Source: Burkholderiales bacterium 70-64
GTDB lineage: Bacteria > Pseudomonadota > Gammaproteobacteria > Burkholderiales > Burkholderiaceae_E
Direction: 5' to 3'
Assembly (NCBI GenBank): GCA_001898645.1
Contig: MKUQ01000004.1
Coordinates: 217,240-281,239 of the forward strand
DNA: 64,000 nucleotides
Both the position numbers and the translations under genes were made by a program. Positions 58,998-64,000 of the stretch are shown in pieces. Below the pieces are notes generated by a model that was not told where the DNA came from, searched no databases, and saw only the letters and a program-made list of their open reading frames with translations. Within the stretch, counting starts at the first letter, position 1. Each line of letters opens with the position of its first letter.

Positions 58998-59224
58998 CGC
59001 GAGTCGCGCTCGGCGCGTACCGCCCTTGCAGCCGAAACCCGGGTTTTCACCGGCACCCGAGCGGCAATTCGCGCCTGCAGTTCCGGCAGGCTGGGGCGAT
59101 CGACGATGGCCTGCACCTCACGCAGCAGGAAATCGGACAGCGACAGGCCCTCGAGCGCCGCCCGGGCCTTCAGCCTGCGGTGGGTTTCGTCGGGGACATG
59201 ACGGATCTGGATCATCGTGCTCAT
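58994..59224 (-). CDS. vapB: VapB/FitA-type ribbon-helix-helix antitoxin
   Basis: A protein of 76 residues from ATG 59224 (or 59215). It begins MIQIRHVPDETHRRLKARAA followed by LEGLSLSDFLLREV, the Arc-like ribbon-helix-helix of FitA-type antitoxins. The basic C-terminal tail should wrap VapC. The pair would be autoregulated. An AT-richer gap before it may hold the promoter. Confidence 0.9.
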   Translation of the reverse strand: MSTMIQIRHVPDETHRRLKARAALEGLSLSDFLLREVQAIVDRPSLPELQARIAARVPVKTRVSAARAVRAERDSR

Positions 59225-59344
59225 GCTATGAGGATGGTTGCATGTGGAGCACATGTCAAGTGGAGGCGGGGATTCCACTCCCCCGGCACTGCCGTAGGAA
59301 CCGGAATTTCGATTCCGAGGGGCGAGCGGTGACTGGCCGTCCAT

Positions 59345-59420
59345 TGGCGCCCCCGGCACGAATCGAACGTGCGACCCTCTCCTTAGGAGGGAGATGCTCT
59401 ATCCACTGAGCTACGGGGGC
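59345..59420 (-). tRNA. tRNA-Arg(CCU), with encoded CCA
   Basis: On the minus strand a full cloverleaf folds: acceptor GCCCCCG with CGGGGGC, D-stem GCTC/GAGC, anticodon stem TCTCC/GGAGA around CTCCTAA (anticodon CCT), and T-stem GCACG/CGTGC with loop TTCGATT. G and CCA follow. This rare-codon arginine tRNA is a frequent phage attachment site, and an integrase gene stands 120 bases from its 5' end. Confidence 0.95.
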
Positions 59421-59499
59421 AACTCCCTAGCATCCTACCCGGTTTCCCTCTGTAGCGCATCATCGCGGATCACTGTATAACACTACGTTTCACGGCCAT

Positions 59500-59540
59500 T
59501 GATACGGCCGTAGTGATACGGCAGTGAGACGGGTGATACG
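59500..59540 (+). repeat. TGATACG direct repeats before the integrase
   Basis: TGATACG occurs at 59500, 59514 and 59534, with TGAGACG at 59525. They run up to the integrase ATG. Short spaced direct repeats like these are typical arm-type sites for integrase or excisionase, or an operator set for the integrase promoter (a TATAAC -10 candidate lies at 59476). Confidence 0.5.
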
Positions 59541-60623
59541 ATGGCATCCATCCAGCAAACCGGGCCGAACTCGTGGCGGGTGCTCGTCCGCCGCAAGGGG
59601 CACTCGGCATTATGCCGGACCTTCCGCACCGAGAAGGAAGCGCGCGCGTTCGGCAAGCGCGCCGAGCGCGAGATCGCCGAGGGCAAGACGCCTGCGAAGG
59701 GTGGACTGACCGTTGCGCGCCTAGTCGAAGTGTTCCGCGAGTTGCGCGACGCCGGCAAGCGTCCGATCAAGGCGGCCAGCACCGAGGAGTACATGCTTCG
59801 CCACTTGGCGGACCCGGATGGCATCGGGGGCGTCGAGATCGAGCGCTTGACGCCGCAGCGGATCGCCGAGTGGTGTCGTACGCGCGCCGACGATGGCGCC
59901 GGCCCCTACACAATCGGGATGGAGATCTCCAAGCTCTCGACGGTGCTCAAGTACGCCGCGATCGCGCAGCATACCGCCCTGCCGGATGTGGTCGGGGCGG
60001 CGCGCCCGCTTCTCGAATACAACGGTCTGATCGGGCCTGGCGTGTCGCGCGAGCGGCGGCCGACGCAAGAGGAGATCGACCGCGTGTTAGAGCATCTCAG
60101 TCCGCAGATGGCCGACATAGTGCGATTCGCGATCGCCTCGGCGATGCGGCGAGGCGAGATCTGCCGAATTCTGTGGGCCGACGTTGATGCGGAGCGAAAG
60201 CTCGTGCTGATTCGGGACCGCAAGCACCCCAGGCGCACGAAGGGCAATCACCAGCTCGTGCCGCTGGTCGATCGCACGGGAATCGATGCGTGGAAAGTCT
60301 TGGAGCGCCAGCCGAAGATCAATGCGCGCATCTTCCCGCTGACGACTGAAGCGGTGTCAGACGCGTTCACGGCAGCGTGCCGGGCCGCCGGCATCGAGAA
60401 TCTGCACTTCCACGACTTGCGCCACGAGGGCACGTCGCGCCTTTTCGAATCCGGTATGACGATCGATCAGGCGGCGATCATCACCGGGCACCGCGATTGG
60501 CGCAATCTCAAGCGGTATGTGCAGCTTCAGCCCGAGCACGTTCACGGCACTCGTCCAGATACTCCGCTACGTCCCGATAGTCCGCGTACCGAGTCCCGCC
60601 GTCCAGATACGTCGGAAGCCTGA
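59541..60623 (+). CDS. int: Tyrosine-type site-specific integrase
   Basis: A protein of 360 residues. It has an N-terminal arm-binding region (IQQTGPNSWRVLVRRKGHSA), a SAM-like core-binding domain, and the catalytic domain with Arg in ASAMRRGEICRILW, HDLRHEGTSRLF (HxxR), GHRDWRNL and the Tyr nucleophile in KRYVQL. It inserts and excises the element, probably at or near tRNA-Arg(CCU). Its last 116 bases overlap the convergent HTH gene. Confidence 0.95.
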   Translation: MASIQQTGPNSWRVLVRRKGHSALCRTFRTEKEARAFGKRAEREIAEGKTPAKGGLTVARLVEVFRELRDAGKRPIKAASTEEYMLRHLADPDGIGGVEIERLTPQRIAEWCRTRADDGAGPYTIGMEISKLSTVLKYAAIAQHTALPDVVGAARPLLEYNGLIGPGVSRERRPTQEEIDRVLEHLSPQMADIVRFAIASAMRRGEICRILWADVDAERKLVLIRDRKHPRRTKGNHQLVPLVDRTGIDAWKVLERQPKINARIFPLTTEAVSDAFTAACRAAGIENLHFHDLRHEGTSRLFESGMTIDQAAIITGHRDWRNLKRYVQLQPEHVHGTRPDTPLRPDSPRTESRRPDTSEA

Positions 60624-60747
60624 GCGTGCCGGCAGAAATGCGGTTGCGAAGCGTCCCGTGCGCGACGCCGAGCACCTTCGCAAGATCCTGCATGCCGATC
60701 CGCGGGCCATACTTCTCGAGCAGGTAGGCCTGAGAAAAGAAACTCAT
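60508..60747 (-). CDS. Small HTH protein, excisionase-like
   Basis: A protein of 79 residues. IGMQDLAKVLGVAHGTLRNR and YADYRDVAEYLDECRERA suggest a winged or MerR-like helix-turn-helix of excisionase or regulator type. It is the last gene of the leftward operon, and it overlaps the end of the integrase on the other strand, so it may control excision or the operon. The family call is tentative. Confidence 0.6.
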   Translation of the reverse strand: MSFFSQAYLLEKYGPRIGMQDLAKVLGVAHGTLRNRISAGTLRLPTYLDGGTRYADYRDVAEYLDECRERARAEAAHTA

Positions 60748-61208
60748 CAGCCCCGTACCTCCCGCAGCATCCGATGCAGTCGAGCCTCGCTGTAGGTCGT
60801 CTCGGTGCCGACGTAGAGCACCCGCAATGGCCGACCGTCGGGCCGATCGACCCGGACCACACACTCGGCATTGCGCCGGTTCCGGTGGCGCCGCCACACG
60901 ACCCGGACGCCGGCCATGCCGGTACACTGCTGCTTGTCGCGATGCTCGCGAGGCAGCCGGCGCGGCCGCGGCTTGTAGATGCTCAGCAGATATTCGGTTG
61001 CTCGAGCGAGCGATGCCTTCGGGCTGCCGAGTCGCCGGCGGCCAGCGGCATCGACATACGAATCCGAGAAGAAGCGCGACGGCTTGCGAAACCGCACTTG
61101 CCATCCGTGCGTGCCGGCACCGCCGTCGTCGATGTCGATGCGCACGATGTGGCGAGGCACGCGCAGCGTGGCTGCATGGCCCGGGATCCTGCAGAGACGG
61201 GTGTGCAT
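60747..61208 (-). CDS. Phage protein with AP2-like DNA-binding modules
   Basis: A protein of 153 residues whose last base pair region meets the next start. GWQVRFRKPSRFFSDSYVDA with a following helix (SPKASLARATEYLLSIY) has the three-strand plus helix pattern of AP2 domains. A second, weaker module may be GVRVVWRRHRNRRNAECVVR. It is very Arg-rich. Such proteins occur in phages, often near integrases or homing enzymes. The function is not known. Confidence 0.5.
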   Translation of the reverse strand: MHTRLCRIPGHAATLRVPRHIVRIDIDDGGAGTHGWQVRFRKPSRFFSDSYVDAAGRRRLGSPKASLARATEYLLSIYKPRPRRLPREHRDKQQCTGMAGVRVVWRRHRNRRNAECVVRVDRPDGRPLRVLYVGTETTYSEARLHRMLREVRG

Positions 61209-61214
61209 TACGGC

Positions 61215-61577
61215 TTACGGGGCGGCGCCGGCGGAATCGTTGGTCTCGGATGTGTCAGTGGCTGGCTGGAGCCAACGCGCTCCGTCCACGCGACCGCACA
61301 GCGCGGAATAGGAAAAGTACTGCGCGACCTGGAGTTTCTTTCGCTCGATGGCCGCGCGGACCTCCGGTTCGGACGGCAGGGTTAAATGCCCCTCATCGAT
61401 CAACATCTCAATGGCCGCGATCGCGTGGTACCACTCGCCGAGGATGCGCTCCGCATTCGTAGTCAGCTGGCCTGGCTGCACTTCGCACATGCCGAAGCGA
61501 GCAGCTTTGCTGGCGCGGTGGGCGACTTCTCCACACTCTTCCGCCAAGATCCAGAGCAGATGATCCAAGCGGTTCAT
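61215..61577 (-). CDS. MazG-like nucleotide pyrophosphohydrolase
   Basis: A protein of 120 residues with GAGGAA before the ATG. HLLWILAEECGEVAHRASKA and ARFG followed by LGEWYHAIAAIEMLIDEG fit the EExxE...ExxD metal-binding helices of all-alpha NTP pyrophosphatases of phages. It probably cleaves (d)NTPs to monophosphates. The second set of acidic residues reads EWYH where ExxD is usual, so activity is uncertain. It overlaps the upstream gene by 4 bases. Confidence 0.65.
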   Translation of the reverse strand: MNRLDHLLWILAEECGEVAHRASKAARFGMCEVQPGQLTTNAERILGEWYHAIAAIEMLIDEGHLTLPSEPEVRAAIERKKLQVAQYFSYSALCGRVDGARWLQPATDTSETNDSAGAAP

Positions 61578-61873
61578 GCGAATTCCTCGGCGAGCACCGC
61601 GATCGGCAGCTGCTGGTCGACCGCGCAACGCTCGCAGACCGTGAGCTTGGCCGGCTCCATCATCGGCATGGCCATGTCCTCATCCGGGCCCATGGCCTGC
61701 GCGAGCGCGGGGCTACCGAGTAGCGCTGCGAGACCGTCCTGGCGTTGGGCTGCGCGCAGGTCGATCCCGTAGCGCTCGATCGTCACGGCCCAGAAGAGCG
61801 GCAGACCAGCGCCCCCGATCCGCTTCGCGCACAGCGAGCATGTGGCATGCTCGCGCAATTCGCACTCCTTCAC
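61574..61873 (-). CDS. Phage protein with two CxxC motifs
   Basis: A protein of 99 residues that I do not recognise. CSLC near residue 12 and CERC near residue 81 could bind one zinc ion. The middle is Met/Ala rich. It overlaps both neighbours by 4 bases, which supports it being a real gene. Confidence 0.6.
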   Translation of the reverse strand: MKECELREHATCSLCAKRIGGAGLPLFWAVTIERYGIDLRAAQRQDGLAALLGSPALAQAMGPDEDMAMPMMEPAKLTVCERCAVDQQLPIAVLAEEFA

Positions 61874-62196
61874 GTGATCCTCCTGATGAGCTTGCCGCCG
61901 GCGAGACTCGGAATGTGGCTGTGATCGGAACCTGGCCGCCGCGGCGGGGCGACAGGCGGCACGTACGGTCGCACGGCGACCTGCAGCTCAGGCGCAGGGA
62001 CAGCGCGCCGGCCAGCGCGGGTCAGCTGCCACCGCCCCCACTTGAGCGCGATGAGGCCCTCATCGGCCAGGCGCTCGATCGCGCGCGCGACGTGCGGCCT
62101 GGCCGCACCCGAGATCGCCACGCACAACTTGTCCGTCGGCCGCGGAGCTTCAGAGAGCAGACGTAGTAGCTGCGACCCGAGGCGCGGGAGAGTCAT
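61870..62196 (-). CDS. Small winged-helix protein
   Basis: A protein of 108 residues. LGSQLLRLLSEAPRPTDKLC, PHVARAIERLADEGLIALKW and GRWQLTRAGRRAVP form a winged helix-turn-helix of the kind that binds DNA. A Pro-rich basic tail follows. It may be a regulator of the operon. 4-bp overlaps on both sides. Confidence 0.6.
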   Translation of the reverse strand: MTLPRLGSQLLRLLSEAPRPTDKLCVAISGAARPHVARAIERLADEGLIALKWGRWQLTRAGRRAVPAPELQVAVRPYVPPVAPPRRPGSDHSHIPSLAGGKLIRRIT

Positions 62197-62471
62197 GGCA
62201 AGCCCCTCAGGTGATTGAATGCGCGGTCCGCCAACAGCTCGGCCAGCCGTATGCGATCCTCGCCCGAATGCACCGGCGAGTCGCCGATCGTCCATCCTTC
62301 TGCCGCCATCGCGACCGGCAGCACCGCGAGAAACACCCGGTCCCATGCTCTGTTGGCCGCAGCCAACCGCTGCTTGGCGTCCATCTCGACCCGGGCGCGC
62401 CTGCAGCCGGCGCTGTAGCCGCGGGCGTAGGCGCGCTTTTCTACATCCGCGATCTCGGGTGCGAGGGTCAT
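62193..62471 (-). CDS. Phage protein of unknown function
   Basis: A protein of 92 residues that I do not recognise. Mostly helical by appearance (VEKRAYARGYSAGCRRARVE). It is kept because of 4-bp overlaps on both sides and consistent codon use. Confidence 0.55.
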   Translation of the reverse strand: MTLAPEIADVEKRAYARGYSAGCRRARVEMDAKQRLAAANRAWDRVFLAVLPVAMAAEGWTIGDSPVHSGEDRIRLAELLADRAFNHLRGLP

Positions 62472-62707
62472 GCTTTGCCGTCCCGCAGGTCGCGCACGTA
62501 CTGCTCGCTCTCGCGCACCAGCGCGCGGAGCTCGGCGGTGGCCACGGCCTGGTCGCCCGACGACGAAATCTGCACGATGTTGACGAAGGCCGCCATCGCG
62601 CCAGCGTAGAATGCGCGCCGCATTTCCTGGCGCTGGATCTGCCCGATGCCGGGCGACATCACGCAGCGCTCGAAGTCCTGCCACATTTCGAGGACGGTCG
62701 CGCTCAT
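62468..62707 (-). CDS. Phage protein of unknown function
   Basis: A protein of 79 residues. RQEMRRAFYAGAMAAFVNIV and a C-terminal acidic helix give it the look of small phage proteins found near replication genes. Not otherwise recognised. It overlaps both neighbours by 4 bases. Confidence 0.58.
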   Translation of the reverse strand: MSATVLEMWQDFERCVMSPGIGQIQRQEMRRAFYAGAMAAFVNIVQISSSGDQAVATAELRALVRESEQYVRDLRDGKA

Positions 62708-62853
62708 GACGGTGCGCCATCCTCGGCGTGGCGCCTCGCGCGATTCAGCCGGGGGCCATCATCCGGAGTGGGTGCGGTGGCGTGTTGGATGTGGCGCAAG
62801 GCGAGCAGCGGCATCGCCTCGGACGATCGGCTGTCGTCTACTGGTCCCGGCAT
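62704..62853 (-). CDS. Very small phage ORF between the reverse transcriptase and downstream genes
   Basis: A 49-residue frame from ATG 62853 with GGAG seven bases upstream. It overlaps the end of the reverse transcriptase by 16 bases and the next gene by 4. It reads MPGPVDDSRSSEAMPLLALR and a basic tail. It continues the overlap pattern of the operon, which is the main evidence for it. Confidence 0.45.
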   Translation of the reverse strand: MPGPVDDSRSSEAMPLLALRHIQHATAPTPDDGPRLNRARRHAEDGAPS

Positions 62854-63944
62854 GGGTAGCTCCGTGTCAAAGGATGATCGACGCTACGCCCGCGCTGGCG
62901 CAGCAGGTTGGCCAGGCGCGCGCGATCAGCATGGCTCGAGCTCGCCTGGCGCAGCAGACCGAAGTAGCTGTTGCCGACCGCTCGGAGATCAGCTTCAGGT
63001 ATCGTGGCCACGCGTCGCAGCGCCTGTTCCACGGTGCGACGCCGCGTGACGCGGCGCCATGGCAGGATGACCTGGCCAACGAAATCGATACCGCGCTCGA
63101 TCGGCTGGCAGATCGTCTTGCGCGGATTGAGCTGCAGGTGCAAGCGCTCCTGCAGGAATGCATCGATTCGGCGCCTCGCCTCCTTGAGCCATTGCGGCGA
63201 TTCATGCAGCAGCACGAAGTCGTCGACATACCGGATGTAGTGCCGCGCGCGCAGCTGGTGCTTGACGAACTGATCGAGTGCATCAAGATGCACGTTGGCG
63301 AAAAACTGCGAGGAGAGGTTGCCGATCGGCAGGCCGAGCTCGGGCACTTGATTGCTGAGTCTCTTGTGCTCAGGCACCCGCCGCATCATCGCCGCCGTAC
63401 TCTGCATCACGGCGCTCGGACGCGGATCGTGCATGAGGATCAGCTCGGCGAGCGCGAACCACCAGGGATCGGTGATGCGCTTGCGCAGCTGCTCGAGGAG
63501 AATCCGCTTGTCGATCGAGACGAAGAAATTCGCGAGGTCGCCCTTGAGATACCAGCCGGGACGCCGCCAGTTGTGTGTCTGGCTGCGTACCTTGGCCTCG
63601 AGCCGCTCGACAGCGTAGAGCGTGCCGCGGCCCGGAATGCACGCGCAGGAATCCGCGATGAACGAGGCCTCGATCGACGGCGCGATACGGTGATAGAGCA
63701 GATGGTGAACGATGCGATCGCGAAACTGTGCGGCCCATACCTCGCGCGGCTTGGGCCGGGTGACCACAAAGCAGATCGAGGGCCCCGGCTGATAGGTGCC
63801 GCTCACCAGCTCTTCATGGAGCTCGACCAGGTGGCGCTCGCGATGCTCCTCGAAGGCGAGCGCCGAGGCCGTGTTGCGCTTGCCGAGACGGCAGTTCATG
63901 TAGGCGCGCACCGCGTGCGCGAGCGTCGGCGCGCCGGCGCTCAC
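62838..63944 (-). CDS. Reverse transcriptase, diversity-generating retroelement type
   Basis: A protein of 368 residues from GTG 63944; the frame stays open upstream to the window edge, so the start is not certain. RT motifs in order: RDRIVHHLLYHRIAPSIEAS (motif 1-2), WYLKGDLANFFVSID with catalytic Asp near 136 (motif 3), GLPIGNLSSQFFANV near 205-218 (motif 4), RYVDDFVLL with the Asp pair near 241 (motif 5), then the thumb with LNPRKTICQPIERGIDFVGQ. The IGNxSSQ form of motif 4 is typical of DGR and related RTs and differs from group II introns (QGGxxSP). There is no maturase or nuclease domain. Retron and Abi-type RTs are less likely. It is probably the first gene of the leftward operon. Confidence 0.85.
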   Translation of the reverse strand: MSAGAPTLAHAVRAYMNCRLGKRNTASALAFEEHRERHLVELHEELVSGTYQPGPSICFVVTRPKPREVWAAQFRDRIVHHLLYHRIAPSIEASFIADSCACIPGRGTLYAVERLEAKVRSQTHNWRRPGWYLKGDLANFFVSIDKRILLEQLRKRITDPWWFALAELILMHDPRPSAVMQSTAAMMRRVPEHKRLSNQVPELGLPIGNLSSQFFANVHLDALDQFVKHQLRARHYIRYVDDFVLLHESPQWLKEARRRIDAFLQERLHLQLNPRKTICQPIERGIDFVGQVILPWRRVTRRRTVEQALRRVATIPEADLRAVGNSYFGLLRQASSSHADRARLANLLRQRGRSVDHPLTRSYPCRDQ

Positions 63945-64000
63945 ATCGAATCGATCTGCGGACAGCCCGGGCAGGGAACTTGTTGTCCTTGTGGTAGTTG
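63945..64000 (-). repeat. Possible 3' end of a DGR template repeat (cut by the window edge)
   Basis: Read in the RT direction, the last bases are half adenine (CAACTACCACAAGGACAACA) and then turn into a GC-rich stretch. One frame gives NYHKDNKFPARAVRRS, like the variable C-terminal end of DGR target proteins. The frame has no stop codon after this motif and runs into the RT gene, as expected of a template repeat and not of a target gene's end. The call rests on 56 bases and needs the sequence beyond. Confidence 0.45.

Larger units (their letters stand above)
59421..64000. mobile_element. Left part of a prophage (continues beyond the window)
   Basis: An integrase next to a tRNA gene is followed by nine small leftward genes joined mostly by 4-bp overlaps: a HTH protein, an AP2-like protein, a MazG-like enzyme, a zinc-motif protein and others, headed by a reverse transcriptase. 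No structural phage genes are in view, so the type of phage or element is open. The att site duplicate cannot be seen because the right end is outside. Confidence 0.75.

Noticed and set aside
59500..59540. CRISPR-like array
   Set aside because: Units are only 7 bases with spacers of 2-7 bases. No cas genes and no long repeats are found anywhere in the window.
62838..63944. Group II intron maturase or retron RT
   Set aside because: There is no maturase X or HNH domain, motif 4 is IGNLSSQ and not QGGxxSP, and no msr/msd-like RNA is seen beside it.

Overview
The window is about 69% GC, dense with 4-bp ATGA/GTGA gene overlaps. It carries the order dcd - leuA - rpsO - pnp, a form II CO-dehydrogenase-like cluster, large two-subunit indolepyruvate:ferredoxin oxidoreductase genes and several LIV-type ABC uptake genes. 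Together these suggest a betaproteobacterium of the Burkholderiales type. This is inferred from gene content only; no rRNA is present.

Bases 1-20,200 form a molybdenum region. A Mo-bisPGD oxidoreductase with its FdhD sulfurtransferase faces a ModE-like regulator. That regulator is divergent from an eight-gene uptake operon holding a classical modABDC set, a second ModA-like protein and a complete FecCD-type importer resembling MolABC. A leftward coxS-L-M-D-E-G-XdhC cluster follows; its large subunit carries the form II AYRGAGR loop. Two near-identical palindromes, one before the oxidoreductase and one between modE and modA, look like ModE operators. Uptake, regulation and two kinds of Mo enzyme are therefore encoded side by side.

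Bases 20,300-31,980 are mostly core genes: dcd, leuA behind a leucine-rich leader peptide, a LIV-type binding protein, rpsO and pnp with a terminator, a NUDIX/metallo-beta-lactamase fusion, and two beta-oxidation proteins. One of the latter, a FadJ-like enzyme, contains a remarkable His-rich tract.

Bases 32,000-40,220 are accessory. A GGDEF/EAL protein, a FeeM-like N-acyl amino acid synthase and a hybrid histidine kinase share a low-GC core whose borders fall inside the two outer genes. Next to them lie decayed remains: a higBA fossil, a PLD-family protein that has lost its catalytic His, and a broken Phd antitoxin.

Bases 40,228-57,870 are catabolic and core: thiolase, acyl-CoA dehydrogenase, a full LIV-type ABC transporter operon with an acyl-CoA ligase, a thioesterase and enoyl-CoA hydratase pair, a HAD-UbiA fusion, iorBA with a divergent LysR regulator, and an HD-domain protein.

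Bases 57,970-64,000 are accessory again: a Uma2 protein, a vapBC pair, tRNA-Arg(CCU), and the left end of a prophage. The prophage shows a tyrosine integrase and a tightly overlapped leftward operon that starts with a reverse transcriptase. The reverse transcriptase has the hallmarks of diversity-generating retroelements (DGRs). The last 56 bases of the window, just upstream of it, look like the 3' end of a DGR template repeat. This is the most exciting feature of the window, but most of the system lies beyond its edge.
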